Of a stretch of DNA of 64,000 nt, positions 23,246 to 32,581 are shown in pieces. A model generated the notes under the pieces. That model searched no databases and had not been told where the DNA came from. It saw only the letters and a program-made list of their open reading frames with translations. How positions within the stretch are numbered: the first letter of the stretch is position 1; every line of letters begins with the position of its first letter. Position numbers and translations under genes: made by a program. The stretch lies in the NCBI RefSeq assembly GCF_003206615.1, contig NZ_PZJW01000011.1, positions 62,001 through 126,000 of the forward strand. The letters are read 5' to 3'. The stretch is from Salinicola acroporae (lineage in GTDB: Bacteria > Pseudomonadota > Gammaproteobacteria > Pseudomonadales > Halomonadaceae).

Positions 23246-24034
23246 ATGGCGAGTCTCTCGGGAACCCGGCGAATCTGGCTGACGGGGGCGACTTCGGGCA
23301 TCGGCGAAGCCCTGGCCAAGCGGCTGCTCGCCGACGGTCATCGCGTCGCGTTGACCGCGCGCCGGGAAGAGGCGCTACGGCAGTTGGCGGAGGGATATGA
23401 CAATGCGCTGGTGGTACCGGCCGATCTCACCGACCGTGACGCCACGCGTCGCGCCGGCAACGCCATCGACGATGCTTTCGGGGGTCTCGATATCGCCCTG
23501 CTCAATGCCGGCACCTGTGAATACCTCGATGTCGCCCGCTTCGATGTCGAGCTGGTCGGTAGAGTGTTCGCGACCAACTTCCACGGCACGCTCCATGCCA
23601 TCGATGCTGCGCTACCCTTGCTGCGGCAAGCCAGGGGCGGCCAGCGGCGACCGATACTGGCGGGCGTTTCCAGCGCAGCCGCCTACCTGCCGCTGCCGCG
23701 TGCGGAAGCCTATGGCGCCTCCAAGGCAGCGGTATCCCATTTCCTCGAATCCCTGCGCCTCGACCTCGACGCCGAATCGATCGATGTCAGCGTGATTCAT
23801 CCGGGCTTCGTCAAAACACCGCTGACCGAGCGCAACGACTTCTCGATGCCGATGCAGATCGAGGTGGATCAGGCCGCCGACTACATCATCGACGGTCTCG
23901 AGCGAGGTCGGTTGGACATCCACTTTCCGCGTCGCTTCACGTTTCTGGTCAAGACGCTGGGCATTCTGCCGCCGGCACTACGGCGACGCGTCGGCCTGCG
24001 CATCGCCAACCGCCGCCGGGGAGAGTCGGCATGA
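23246..24034 (+). CDS. Short-chain dehydrogenase/reductase
   Basis: A 262-residue classical SDR. The cofactor motif TGATSGIGEAL lies at about 12-22, the NAG motif in LLNAGTCEY, the catalytic serine in VSSAAAYLPLP and the Y-x3-K in YGASKAA. It likely oxidises or reduces a lipid-derived alcohol or ketone within the operon's membrane-modification pathway (inference from neighbours). Its end overlaps the FAD protein start by 4 bp. Confidence 0.92.
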   Translation: MASLSGTRRIWLTGATSGIGEALAKRLLADGHRVALTARREEALRQLAEGYDNALVVPADLTDRDATRRAGNAIDDAFGGLDIALLNAGTCEYLDVARFDVELVGRVFATNFHGTLHAIDAALPLLRQARGGQRRPILAGVSSAAAYLPLPRAEAYGASKAAVSHFLESLRLDLDAESIDVSVIHPGFVKTPLTERNDFSMPMQIEVDQAADYIIDGLERGRLDIHFPRRFTFLVKTLGILPPALRRRVGLRIANRRRGESA

Positions 24035-25359
24035 CCCCGCCTCCGCAGTGGATCGCCGTGGTCGGCAGCGGCATCGCCGGCATGACCGCCGCCCACTATC
24101 TCTCCCGTCGCCATCACGTCTCGCTGTTCGAAGCCGACTCACGCCTGGGCGGCCACACAGCGACCTTCGATATCGATACCGGTGCCGAACGGCACGCCAT
24201 CGATACCGGCTTCATCGTCTACAACGATCGTACCTATCCGCTCTTCGAGGCGCTAATGGCTTCGCTGGGCGTCCCGGGCCAGGCGACCGAGATGAGCTTC
24301 TCGGTCCACGAGAGCGACCGCGACTTCGAGTACAACGGCCACACCCTGACCAGCCTGTTCGCCCAGCGCCGCAACCTGTTGCGCCCGCGGTTCTATCGCC
24401 TGCTCAACGACATCGTCCGTTTCAACCGCCGGGCGACCCGTGATTTCCTGGCCGACCGCCTGTCGCCTTCACTGACCCTGGGCGACTATCTGGCCGGCGA
24501 GGATTACGGTGAAGATTTCCAGCGTCGCTACCTGCTGCCCATGGGCGGCGCCATCTGGTCCGCCAGCGAAGCTGGCATGCGTGACTTCCCGGCCCGCTTC
24601 TTCGTGCGTTTCTTCCATCATCACGGTCTGCTGTCGCTGACCGACCGCCCCCAGTGGCACACCATCAAGGGAGGCTCGCGAGCCTACATCGCCCCGCTCA
24701 CCGAGCCCTATCGCGAACGCATCCATCTCTCGACCCCCATCGTCGGCCTGGCCCGGAACGACGACGGTATCAGCCTCCACACGACGGCCGGTGAACGGCG
24801 TTTCGACCAGGTCGTGCTCGCCTGCCACAGCGACCAGGCACTTTCCATTCTGGGCAACCAGGCGAGCCGTGCCGAGCGGGAGGTGTTGGGAGCCATCGGT
24901 TACCGTCGCAACAGCGTCGTGTTGCACACCGACACCGGCATGCTGCCGCGCCGCCGCCGGGCCTGGGCGAGCTGGAATTACCGCCTCGACGGCCGCGATG
25001 CAAAGGCGTGCGTACCCGTCACCTACAATATGAACATTCTCCAGCGGTTGAAAAGCGACACCACCTTCTGCGTAACGCTCAACGACGAGCAGAGCATCGA
25101 CCCGGCCCGCGTGCTGGGCCGCTACGAGTACGCCCATCCTCAGTTCACGCTCGCCGCGCAGCAGGCCCAGGCTCGCCACGGCGAGATATCTGGTGCTTCC
25201 CGACGCACCCATTTCTGCGGCGCCTACTGGCGCAACGGTTTCCACGAAGACGGCGTGTGGAGCGCGCTGCGCGTGGTCGAAGCGATCAACGGCAGCCGAC
25301 CGTCACCCGCAGCGACAGCGCCCGCGGCAGATCACCAGGAAGGGATGCCATGCCATTGA
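24031..25359 (+). CDS. FAD-dependent amine-oxidase-like oxidoreductase
   Basis: A 442-residue flavoprotein of the amine oxidase/phytoene desaturase-like type found next to DUF1365 and cyclopropane synthase genes. The dinucleotide motif GSGIAGMTAAHYLS is at about residues 10-23, followed by E34 and the LGGHT motif. The region DRTYPLFEALM and the C-terminal FCGAYWRNGFHEDG are family hallmarks. It is translationally coupled to the SDR upstream (ATGA) and overlaps DUF1365 downstream. The substrate is probably an unsaturated or cyclopropane acyl lipid (inference). Confidence 0.9.
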   Translation: MTPPPQWIAVVGSGIAGMTAAHYLSRRHHVSLFEADSRLGGHTATFDIDTGAERHAIDTGFIVYNDRTYPLFEALMASLGVPGQATEMSFSVHESDRDFEYNGHTLTSLFAQRRNLLRPRFYRLLNDIVRFNRRATRDFLADRLSPSLTLGDYLAGEDYGEDFQRRYLLPMGGAIWSASEAGMRDFPARFFVRFFHHHGLLSLTDRPQWHTIKGGSRAYIAPLTEPYRERIHLSTPIVGLARNDDGISLHTTAGERRFDQVVLACHSDQALSILGNQASRAEREVLGAIGYRRNSVVLHTDTGMLPRRRRAWASWNYRLDGRDAKACVPVTYNMNILQRLKSDTTFCVTLNDEQSIDPARVLGRYEYAHPQFTLAAQQAQARHGEISGASRRTHFCGAYWRNGFHEDGVWSALRVVEAINGSRPSPAATAPAADHQEGMPCH

Positions 25360-26120
25360 ACGATGCCTGTCCCCACAGTCGTCTCGCCGTGGGCCATCTG
25401 CGCCACCGGCGCTTCCTGCCGCGCTGGCACGCCTTCGATTATCGCGTGTGGATGCTGTGGCTGGATCTCGATGAGCTGCCGGCGCTGCTGGCGCGAACGC
25501 CAGGTTTCGGCACTCGGCGTGGCGCGCTGGCCCGCTTTCGTCGCGAGGACTATCTGGCGCCGCATGACCTGCCGCTCGCCGACGCTGTCCGGGCGCGCCT
25601 CAGGGAGGAACTGGGCAGCGCTCCGACCGGCCCGATCCGCATGCTCAGCCAGGTCCGGCTGTTCGGCATGCTGTTCAATCCGTTGACGCTCTATTACGCC
25701 TACGATGACGAGGAGAGGCTTCAGGCGGTTCTCGGTGAAGTCACCAACACGCCATGGCGCGAGCGCCAGGTCTACGCCTGCCGGGTCGACCCGACGCGCC
25801 ACACGCAGCAGGCCGCATTCGACAAGCGCCTGCACGTCTCGCCCTTCAATCCGATGCAAATGCGTTACCACTGGCGCTTCAACTCGCCGGACGCGCGCCT
25901 GCTGATGCACATGGAGACATGGCACCAGGACGCGCGCCATTTCGATGCCACGCTGACACTCACGCTCCAGCCAGCGACGCAAGGCGCGCTGGTGATGGAG
26001 CTGGTCAAGCATCCCGGCATGACGCTCAAGACCATCGTCACCATTCACTGGCAGGCGCTCAGACTCTGGCTCAAGCGCACGCCGATCCACGACCATCCCG
26101 GACGGGAGACTTCGTCATGA
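25350..26120 (+). CDS. DUF1365 family protein
   Basis: A 256-residue DUF1365 protein. Recognisable segments are VGHLRHRRFLPRWHAFDYRVWML near the start, then QVRLFGMLFNPLTLYYAYD, EVTNTPWRERQVY and KRLHVSPFNPM. ATG at 25350 follows AGGAAGGG and lies inside the end of the preceding gene. The family is nearly always linked to the FAD oxidoreductase and cyclopropane synthase-like methyltransferase, so it is thought to act with them on membrane lipids. The biochemical role is not established. Confidence 0.93.
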   Translation: MPLNDACPHSRLAVGHLRHRRFLPRWHAFDYRVWMLWLDLDELPALLARTPGFGTRRGALARFRREDYLAPHDLPLADAVRARLREELGSAPTGPIRMLSQVRLFGMLFNPLTLYYAYDDEERLQAVLGEVTNTPWRERQVYACRVDPTRHTQQAAFDKRLHVSPFNPMQMRYHWRFNSPDARLLMHMETWHQDARHFDATLTLTLQPATQGALVMELVKHPGMTLKTIVTIHWQALRLWLKRTPIHDHPGRETSS

Positions 26121-27394
26121 CAGCCGCCCGATCACCCTCCACTCACCCCGCCGCGGACGCACCGAGGCTGTCACGCTGGCTGCGCCTCCGCATGCTCAAG
26201 GCGCTGGAAGACCTGGAGGGCGGCAGGCTGACGCTGCGCGAACGAGATAGCGTCCACCACTTGGGGCGTGGCGATACTGGCTCATCGACGGTCCATGTCG
26301 ATATCACCATCCATGATCCGAACGTGTGGCGCCGCTTCGCCCTGGGCGGCACCGTCGGCGTCGCGGAAGCCTATATGGATGGCGCCTGGGAGGTCGACGA
26401 TCTGGTCGGCCTGGTTCGTCTGTTCGCGCGCAACATCGAGCGCGTCAACGATGGCATGGAAAACGGCACCGCACGCCTGCGCCGCTGGGCCTTGACGGCG
26501 CTTCACGCTCTCCAGCGCAATACCACGCGGCGCTCTCGGCGCCATATCGCGGCCCACTACGATCTGGGCAACGAGCTGTTCGCGACGTTCCTGGATCGGG
26601 AGCACTGGATGTACTCGAGCGCGGTGTTTCCGCGCGCGGAGGCCACGCTGGAGGAGGCGTCGACACATAAGCTCGATCTCATTCTCGACAAGCTCGCGAT
26701 CGAACCGCACCACCATCTGCTGGAGATCGGCACCGGGTGGGGCGGACTGGCGATCCACGCGGCCAGGACGCGAGGTTGCCGCGTCACCACCACCACCATC
26801 TCGGAAGAGCAGTACGCCTTTACCGCCGAACGTGTCCGCGAGGCCGGACTGGCGGACCGCGTCACTCTGCTGAAGGACGATTACCGGGACCTGGAGGGTC
26901 GCTTCGATCGGCTGGTCTCAGTGGAGATGGTGGAAGCCGTCGGTCATCAGTACCTGGGGACTTATTTCGCCTGCATCGACCGACTGCTGAAGCCGGACGG
27001 CCTGGCGCTGCTCCAGTGCATCACCATTCGCGATCAACGCTTCGAAACCGCCAAGCGCGAGATGGACTTCATCAAGCGCTATATCTTTCCGGGCGGCTTC
27101 CTGCCTTCCCATACGGCGCTGCTCAACGGACTGAGCCGGCACACCCAGCTCAATCTGCTCGACCTGGACGAGATCGGACTGCACTACGCCCGCACGCTGC
27201 GGGAATGGCGCCTGCGCTTCGAATCCCGTCTCGACGAGGTGCGTGCACTGGGCTACGACGAGCGCTTCATTCGCATGTGGCGCTACTATCTCTGTTACTG
27301 CGAAGGTGGCTTCCTGGAACGAACCATCGGCACCAGTCATCTGCTGCTGGCCAAACCGGAAGCCAGGCGCGCGCCCCTCACCGGTAGCGTGTAG
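26117..27394 (+). CDS. cfa: Cyclopropane-fatty-acyl-phospholipid synthase-like methyltransferase
   Basis: A 425-residue SAM-dependent lipid methyltransferase of the CFA synthase family. The N-terminal domain precedes the methyltransferase core: AHYDLGNELFATFLDREHWMYSS, the SAM loop LEIGTGWGGLA (about 203-213), VEMVEAVGHQY and DFIKRYIFPGG, all conserved in CFA synthases. It likely adds methylene or methyl groups to acyl chains of phospholipids in the inner membrane. Start overlaps DUF1365 by 4 bp. The longer frame upstream is not used. Confidence 0.92.
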   Translation: MTAARSPSTHPAADAPRLSRWLRLRMLKALEDLEGGRLTLRERDSVHHLGRGDTGSSTVHVDITIHDPNVWRRFALGGTVGVAEAYMDGAWEVDDLVGLVRLFARNIERVNDGMENGTARLRRWALTALHALQRNTTRRSRRHIAAHYDLGNELFATFLDREHWMYSSAVFPRAEATLEEASTHKLDLILDKLAIEPHHHLLEIGTGWGGLAIHAARTRGCRVTTTTISEEQYAFTAERVREAGLADRVTLLKDDYRDLEGRFDRLVSVEMVEAVGHQYLGTYFACIDRLLKPDGLALLQCITIRDQRFETAKREMDFIKRYIFPGGFLPSHTALLNGLSRHTQLNLLDLDEIGLHYARTLREWRLRFESRLDEVRALGYDERFIRMWRYYLCYCEGGFLERTIGTSHLLLAKPEARRAPLTGSV

Positions 27395-27404
27395 CCGTCG
27401 ACCG

Positions 27405-27947
27405 ATGAGGGTCATGACCCGCGGTGGAGCGCTCGCCGTCAATACCCTGCTGTTCCAGGGCGGCTGGTTTCTCTGCGTGCTCGGCGGCTCGCCCTGGGCC
27501 ATCGTCGCGACCCCACTCATCCTTCTCGTTCACTGGCGCTGGCTGGCACGGCCGGGCGAGTGGCGTTGGTGGCTGGGGTTGCTGCTGGTCGGCATCGTCG
27601 TCGATGGCAGCCTGGTCGTCGCCGGCGGCATCGAGATGGAAGGGAGTCTTCCCATCTGGCTATGGGCGCTCTGGCCGCTCTTCGCCACGACACTCCATCA
27701 CTGCCTGTCCTGGCTGTGGCGCTACCGAATCCTGGCTATCACCTGCGGGGCCCTGGGCGGGCCGCTGAGCTATCTCTCGGGGGCGGCGCTGGCCGGAGTC
27801 GAGATTCGTTCCTGGGCGCTCGCTATCGAAGCGATCGTCTGGGCCGGTCTCTGCGCTGGCCTGGCTCAGCATCTCGGCAGTCGACGAGCGCCCGGGCACC
27901 GCCGACCGGCAGCCGGCTTGAGCCGGGACGACGCCGATCAGGAATAG
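27405..27947 (+). CDS. DUF2878 membrane protein
   Basis: A 180-residue protein with four or five hydrophobic segments. The opening LAVNTLLFQGGWFLCVLGG is characteristic of DUF2878. Family members accompany the cyclopropane synthase/FAD/DUF1365 group. It starts 10 bp after the cfa stop and overlaps tail to tail with the GGDEF/EAL gene by 10 bp. It is likely the last gene of the operon; function unknown. Confidence 0.85.
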   Translation: MRVMTRGGALAVNTLLFQGGWFLCVLGGSPWAIVATPLILLVHWRWLARPGEWRWWLGLLLVGIVVDGSLVVAGGIEMEGSLPIWLWALWPLFATTLHHCLSWLWRYRILAITCGALGGPLSYLSGAALAGVEIRSWALAIEAIVWAGLCAGLAQHLGSRRAPGHRRPAAGLSRDDADQE

Positions 27948-29773
27948 ACGCTGGTGACCGATTGGCGTAGTCGCGTTTCGACCTCGCCGGCAGGCTGCGG
28001 CCGCGCGTAGAGATATCCCTGCACATGGCGACATCCTCTTGCCAGCAGGAAATCGCGCTGCTCGGCGGTTTCCACGCCCTCGGCAATGACATCCAGGTTC
28101 AGGCCCTGCGCCATCGCCAGCACCGCCGAGGTGATCGCCGCGTCGGCGTGGTCGTGGGGCAGCGCACGAATGAACTCCCGGTCGAGCTTGAGCTTATCGA
28201 CCGGTAGACGCTTGAGATAGGCCATCGACGAGTAGCCGGTACCAAAATCGTCGATGGCGATCTGCAGCCCTTCACGCCGCAGCGCTTCCAGCCGCGGCGA
28301 AATGTCGCCGGCGCGCTCGTCGAGAAGCACCGACTCGGTCAGCTCGAGGCCGAGCAGCCGCGCCGGCACCCGGTACTGGTTCAGCGTCGAGATCAAGTGG
28401 GCCTCGAGGTCGCCCTGAATCAGTTGCAGCGCCGACAGATTGACCCACACGGGCAGCACGCTCAGCCCCTGGCTTCGCCAGGTCGCCAGTTGGGCCACAG
28501 CCTGCTCGATGACCCAACTGCCCAGCGCGGGCATCAGCCCGTGGCGCTCGGCCAGCGGAATGAATTCGTTGGGCAGGATCAGGCCGTGTTCGGGATGGTG
28601 CCAGCGCAGCAACGCTTCCATTCCCACCATGCCGCCATCGTCGAGACGATGCTGGGTCTGGTAGTAGAGTTCGAGTTGCGCCCCCTGGGCCAGGGCCTGG
28701 CGCAGCTCATTGAGGATGATCAGGTGGCGGTCGGACTCGATCTCGAGGGAGGGGCGGAAACGCCGGTCATGGTTGCGCCCGTGTCGCTTGGCGCTGTAGA
28801 GGGCGGACTCGAGCCGCTGGAACAGGACGTTGGGGTCATTGCCGTCCTCGGGGGCGCGACAGCTGCCGATGGTCAAGCCCAGGTGCAGCGAGTTGTCGTC
28901 GATCTCGAAGGGTTCGCTCAGGTGATGGCGCAGGCTGGCAACCCACTTTTCGTGGTCGTCGAAGGTGGTGGTGCGGATGACCATGAACTCATCACCCCCC
29001 AGCCGCCCGACGATGCCACCGGCCACCTGCGCCGCCAAGCGCTGGCCGAAGCGCGACAGCAGACGATCCCCGCTATCGACGCCGAGACTGTCGTTGATCG
29101 CCTTGAAGGCGTCGATATCGACCAGTGCCAGATCCAGACCTTCTCCCGCGCGCAAGTGGCGCAGGCGCGAGGCCAGCAGATCGTGCAGGCGCCGCCGGTT
29201 GGGCAGGCCGGTCAGCGGATCTTCGAAGCCGATGCGACGAAGATCCTGTTCGCGCGCCTTGTGTCGGCTGATATCGGTGAACAGGCCGACGTAGTGGGAC
29301 ACCCGTCCCTTGCGATCATGGCAAGCCTGGACCCGCAGCCACTCGGGGTACTGGTCGCCATGCTTGCGCTGGTTCCAGACCTCGCCTTCCCAGCGACCGG
29401 TGGTCTTCAACGTCTGCCAATAGCGGTCGTAGAAGGCCTTGTCGTGGCGCCCGGAGGAGAGCGAAGAGGGGTTGAGCCCGCGAACCTCCTCGGGGGTATA
29501 GCCTGTGATCTGGGTAAAGGCAGGATTGACGGTGACAATGCGGTTGGCGGTGTCGGTGATCATCACGCCATCCGGCGACAGCTCGAGGGCCTGCTCGCTG
29601 AGGCGGCGACGCTGATGCTCCAGCCGAATCTGGCGCCAGACGTCGGCGACCCCCACCATGACCAGGGCCAGCGCCACCAGCCGCAGCGTCAGCAACGGCA
29701 ATACGCTAGCGGCAGCCAGTGCCGCTAGGCCCAACCAGGTCAGCGGTCGATTCAGCGTGAAGGAAGGCCACAT
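27938..29773 (-). CDS. PAS-GGDEF-EAL cyclic-di-GMP signalling protein
   Basis: A 611-residue protein. A hydrophobic N-terminal segment (about 8-38) is followed by a PAS domain (LSPDGVMITDTANRIVTVNPAF, about 55-160). A GGDEF domain has intact RLGGDEFMVI, and an EAL domain has EALLRW, ELTESVLL and DDFGTGYSSMAYLKRL. Both catalytic signatures are intact, so it may both make and degrade c-di-GMP. ATG at 29773 is chosen as the first start before the hydrophobic segment; the frame remains open to 29902. C-di-GMP could influence the pga exopolysaccharide operon 7 kb away (inference). It converges with the DUF2878 gene. Confidence 0.92.
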   Translation of the reverse strand: MWPSFTLNRPLTWLGLAALAAASVLPLLTLRLVALALVMVGVADVWRQIRLEHQRRRLSEQALELSPDGVMITDTANRIVTVNPAFTQITGYTPEEVRGLNPSSLSSGRHDKAFYDRYWQTLKTTGRWEGEVWNQRKHGDQYPEWLRVQACHDRKGRVSHYVGLFTDISRHKAREQDLRRIGFEDPLTGLPNRRRLHDLLASRLRHLRAGEGLDLALVDIDAFKAINDSLGVDSGDRLLSRFGQRLAAQVAGGIVGRLGGDEFMVIRTTTFDDHEKWVASLRHHLSEPFEIDDNSLHLGLTIGSCRAPEDGNDPNVLFQRLESALYSAKRHGRNHDRRFRPSLEIESDRHLIILNELRQALAQGAQLELYYQTQHRLDDGGMVGMEALLRWHHPEHGLILPNEFIPLAERHGLMPALGSWVIEQAVAQLATWRSQGLSVLPVWVNLSALQLIQGDLEAHLISTLNQYRVPARLLGLELTESVLLDERAGDISPRLEALRREGLQIAIDDFGTGYSSMAYLKRLPVDKLKLDREFIRALPHDHADAAITSAVLAMAQGLNLDVIAEGVETAEQRDFLLARGCRHVQGYLYARPQPAGEVETRLRQSVTSVYS

Positions 29774-30005
29774 AAGATGTCGTTTATCGTCGTTATGGTT
29801 TGCCTGGCGGCTATCGGATAGATTCCGTTCCCGTCCCGCATCATGCCCCGGCGACGTTCGCCAGGGCAAGCGCCGCGGGGCCCATTGCACCCTGGTTCGC
29901 ACGAGACTAGGCTTTGGCCGGCGTGCATTCAGCGTCCGCAGCCTTTAGACTGGCCGCGCCTCGGGATGACGAGGCAAACTCTTCTTCGATTCTCGGAACG
30001 ATCCA

Positions 30006-30521
30006 GTGACCAGACAGCACTCTTTCAGCCAAGACGATCTGCTGAGATGCAGCCGGGGGGAACTGTTCGGCCCCGGCAACGCCCAACTGCCAGCGCCCAA
30101 CATGCTGATGCTCGACCGCATCACGCAGATCAACGAGGATGGCGGCAAGTACCACAAGGGCGAGATCATCGCCGAGCTGGATATCCATCCCGACCTGTGG
30201 TTCTTCCAGTGCCATTTCCCGGGCGATCCGGTGATGCCGGGCTGCCTGGGCCTGGACGCCATGTGGCAGCTGGTGGGTTTTCACCTCGGCTGGCTGGGGA
30301 ATCCCGGTCGCGGCCGGGCACTGGGCTGCGGCGAGGTCAAGTTCTCCGGACAGATCCTGCCGAGCGCCGGTCAGGTGTCGTACCACATCGAGATCAAGCG
30401 CGTGATCACGCGTCGCCTAGTGCTCGGCATCGCCGACGGCACGCTGTCGGTCGACGGCCAGGATATCTACCAGGCCAAGGACTTGCGCGTCGGTCTGTTC
30501 ACTAACACTGAGAAATTCTGA
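30006..30521 (+). CDS. fabA: 3-hydroxydecanoyl-ACP dehydratase/isomerase
   Basis: A 171-residue FabA (E. coli 172), which introduces the cis double bond of unsaturated fatty acids by dehydrating and isomerising 3-hydroxydecanoyl-ACP. The active-site His is in [11 protein letters not shown], and the catalytic Asp is in [20 protein letters not shown] near residue 30 is also diagnostic. The start is a GTG at 30006. It is followed by fabB after 13 bp, the classic fabAB operon. Confidence 0.97.
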   Translation: MTRQHSFSQDDLLRCSRGELFGPGNAQLPAPNMLMLDRITQINEDGGKYHKGEIIAELDIHPDLWFFQCHFPGDPVMPGCLGLDAMWQLVGFHLGWLGNPGRGRALGCGEVKFSGQILPSAGQVSYHIEIKRVITRRLVLGIADGTLSVDGQDIYQAKDLRVGLFTNTEKF

Positions 30522-30534
30522 GCGGGAGGCTTCC

Positions 30535-31752
30535 ATGAAACGAGTGGTAGTCACCGGCCTGGGTATCGTTTCCTGTCTGGGCAACGACGCCCAACAGGTG
30601 CTCGACTCTCTGCGCCAGGGGCGTTCCGGCATTCGCTTCAAGCCGGAATATGCCGAACTCGGCTTTCGTAGCCAGGTCGCCGGTGTCGTCGACATCGACA
30701 TCGAGTCTCTTGTCGATCGCAAGCAACTGCGCTTCATGGGGGACGCGGCGGCCTATGCCTATATCGCCATGCAGCAGGCGATCGACGATGCCGGGCTCGA
30801 CGCCAGCGATATCTCCAATCCTCGCACCGGCCTGATCGCCGGCTCCGGCGGCGCATCCAGCGCCAACCAGGTCGAAGCGGCCGATGTGATGCGCGAGAAG
30901 GGCCTGCGCCGCGTCGGCCCTTACCGGGTCACCCGGACCATGGGCAGCACGGTTTCCGCCTGCCTGGCGACACCGTTCCAGATCAAGGGCGTCAACTACT
31001 CCATCTCCTCCGCCTGCGCCACCTCGGCGCACTGTATCGGCAGCGCCGTCGAGCAGATCCAGCTCGGTAAGCAGGATGTCGTGTTCGCCGGTGGCGGCGA
31101 AGAGGAGCACTGGACGCTGTCGTGCCTGTTCGATGCCATGGGCGCCTTGACCACGCACTACAACGACACGCCGGAAAAGGCCTCGCGTCCCTACGACGTG
31201 GACCGCGACGGATTCATCATCGCCGGCGGGGGGGGCATGCTGGTGATCGAGGAACTGGAGCACGCCAAGGCCCGCGGCGCCAGGATCTACGCAGAGGTCA
31301 CCGGCTACGGTGCGACATCCGACGGTCACGACATGGTCGCCCCCTCCGGCGAAGGCGCGGCACGCTGCATGCGTCAGGCGCTCGCCGGGCTGGAAGGCAA
31401 GGTCGACTACGTCAACACCCACGGCACCTCGACGCCGGTGGGCGATGTCGCCGAACTCAAGGCGATCCGTGAGGTCTTCGGCGACAGCACGCCGGCAATG
31501 AGCTCGACCAAGTCGCTGACCGGTCACTCGCTGGGCGCCACCGGCGTCCAGGAAGCGATCTATTCGTTGCTGATGATGGAGAACCGCTTCATCTGCGCCT
31601 CGGCCAACATCGATACGCTCGACGAACAGGCCAGCGGGTTCGACATCGTCCGCCAGCGTCGTGACGACGTCGACATCCGGCGCGTGCTCTCCAACAGCTT
31701 CGGCTTCGGCGGCACCAATGCCTGCCTGGTGCTGGATCGCTACGAGAGCTGA
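30535..31752 (+). CDS. fabB: 3-oxoacyl-ACP synthase I
   Basis: A 405-residue KAS I (E. coli 406), which elongates cis-3-decenoyl-ACP for unsaturated fatty acid synthesis. Catalytic Cys is in [12 protein letters not shown], and the two His residues are in [11 protein letters not shown] and [18 protein letters not shown] precedes the ATG. It forms an operon with fabA and ends before a strong bidirectional terminator. Confidence 0.97.
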   Translation: MKRVVVTGLGIVSCLGNDAQQVLDSLRQGRSGIRFKPEYAELGFRSQVAGVVDIDIESLVDRKQLRFMGDAAAYAYIAMQQAIDDAGLDASDISNPRTGLIAGSGGASSANQVEAADVMREKGLRRVGPYRVTRTMGSTVSACLATPFQIKGVNYSISSACATSAHCIGSAVEQIQLGKQDVVFAGGGEEEHWTLSCLFDAMGALTTHYNDTPEKASRPYDVDRDGFIIAGGGGMLVIEELEHAKARGARIYAEVTGYGATSDGHDMVAPSGEGAARCMRQALAGLEGKVDYVNTHGTSTPVGDVAELKAIREVFGDSTPAMSSTKSLTGHSLGATGVQEAIYSLLMMENRFICASANIDTLDEQASGFDIVRQRRDDVDIRRVLSNSFGFGGTNACLVLDRYES

Positions 31753-31777
31753 CCGCCGGCACGCTCGCTGTCGACGT

Positions 31778-31805
31778 AAAAGGCGCCCCGCGGGGCGCCT
31801 TTTTC
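31778..31805 (+). terminator. Terminator between fabB and plsC
   Basis: AAAAGGCGCCCC-GC-GGGGCGCCTTTTT is a near-perfect hairpin with A-run and T-run on both sides. It can stop transcripts from fabB and from the convergent acyltransferase gene. Confidence 0.92.
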
Positions 31806-31822
31806 ATGGCCGGATTCACCGT

Positions 31823-32581
31823 TCAGGAGGGCAGTTCCGCCGGTGCGGCCTTGTCCGGCGAGGCTGGACGCGGCACCTCGGAAATCTCGTTCAGGGTGCT
31901 CTCGATCCACGCCTCCATTTCGGCCATTACCTCTTCGGGCTTGCGCCCCACCGTCTCGATCGGCTCACCCACCACGACATTGAGCACCCCCGGCTGCTTG
32001 ACCCAGTGTCGTCCCCATCGCTCGCCGGCATTGTGCGCCACCGGCAATACCGGCACACCAGTGCGGCAGGCGATGACCGCACCGCTCTTGTTGAAACGGC
32101 GCCGCTGCCCTGGCGGGACCCGGGTCCCCTCGGGGAAGATCAGCACCGACAACCCCTCCTCCAGGCGCTGCTTGCCGTGGGAGAGCACCTGGCGCATGGC
32201 GGCCGACGGCTTCGAGCGATCCAGCGGGATCGGCCGCAGCAGTCGCACCCCCCAGCCAAACAGCGGGATGTTGAGCAGCTCTTTCTTGAGTACGGTGCAG
32301 ATCGGCGTCTTGAGCAGTTGCAGGTAGACGGTTTCCCACTCGCTCTGGTGGTTGGCCAGCACCACACAGGGCCCTTCCGGCACACGTTCCCGCCCTGTCA
32401 CCTGATAGCGAATGCCACAGGTCAGGGAGAGCCAGCCGACGATGAAACGGTTGTGCCAGTTGAACAGCCGAAAGCGCGAGCGTATCGGCAAGGCAAAGCC
32501 CACCGGCAGCATCAGCAATCCCGAGACCAGGATTGCCAGGAAGTAACCGATATAGAAGATGATGCTACGAAAGACTTTCAT
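31823..32581 (-). CDS. plsC: 1-acyl-sn-glycerol-3-phosphate acyltransferase family protein
   Basis: A 252-residue membrane acyltransferase. An N-terminal hydrophobic segment (about 4-30) is followed by the catalytic motif NHQSEWETV, with H-x4-E instead of the usual H-x4-D as in a known clade. FPEGTRVPPGQRRRF is the glycerolipid binding motif, and LPVAHNAG is conserved. It probably makes phosphatidic acid from lysophosphatidic acid. Its start overlaps the stop of the RmlD-like gene by 4 bp, so the two are cotranscribed. Confidence 0.88.
   Translation of the reverse strand: MKVFRSIIFYIGYFLAILVSGLLMLPVGFALPIRSRFRLFNWHNRFIVGWLSLTCGIRYQVTGRERVPEGPCVVLANHQSEWETVYLQLLKTPICTVLKKELLNIPLFGWGVRLLRPIPLDRSKPSAAMRQVLSHGKQRLEEGLSVLIFPEGTRVPPGQRRRFNKSGAVIACRTGVPVLPVAHNAGERWGRHWVKQPGVLNVVVGEPIETVGRKPEEVMAEMEAWIESTLNEISEVPRPASPDKAAPAELPS

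Noticed and set aside
28397-29728. 443-codon open frame antisense to the GGDEF/EAL gene
   Set aside because: Shadow of a gene with intact catalytic signatures; no start-site support.
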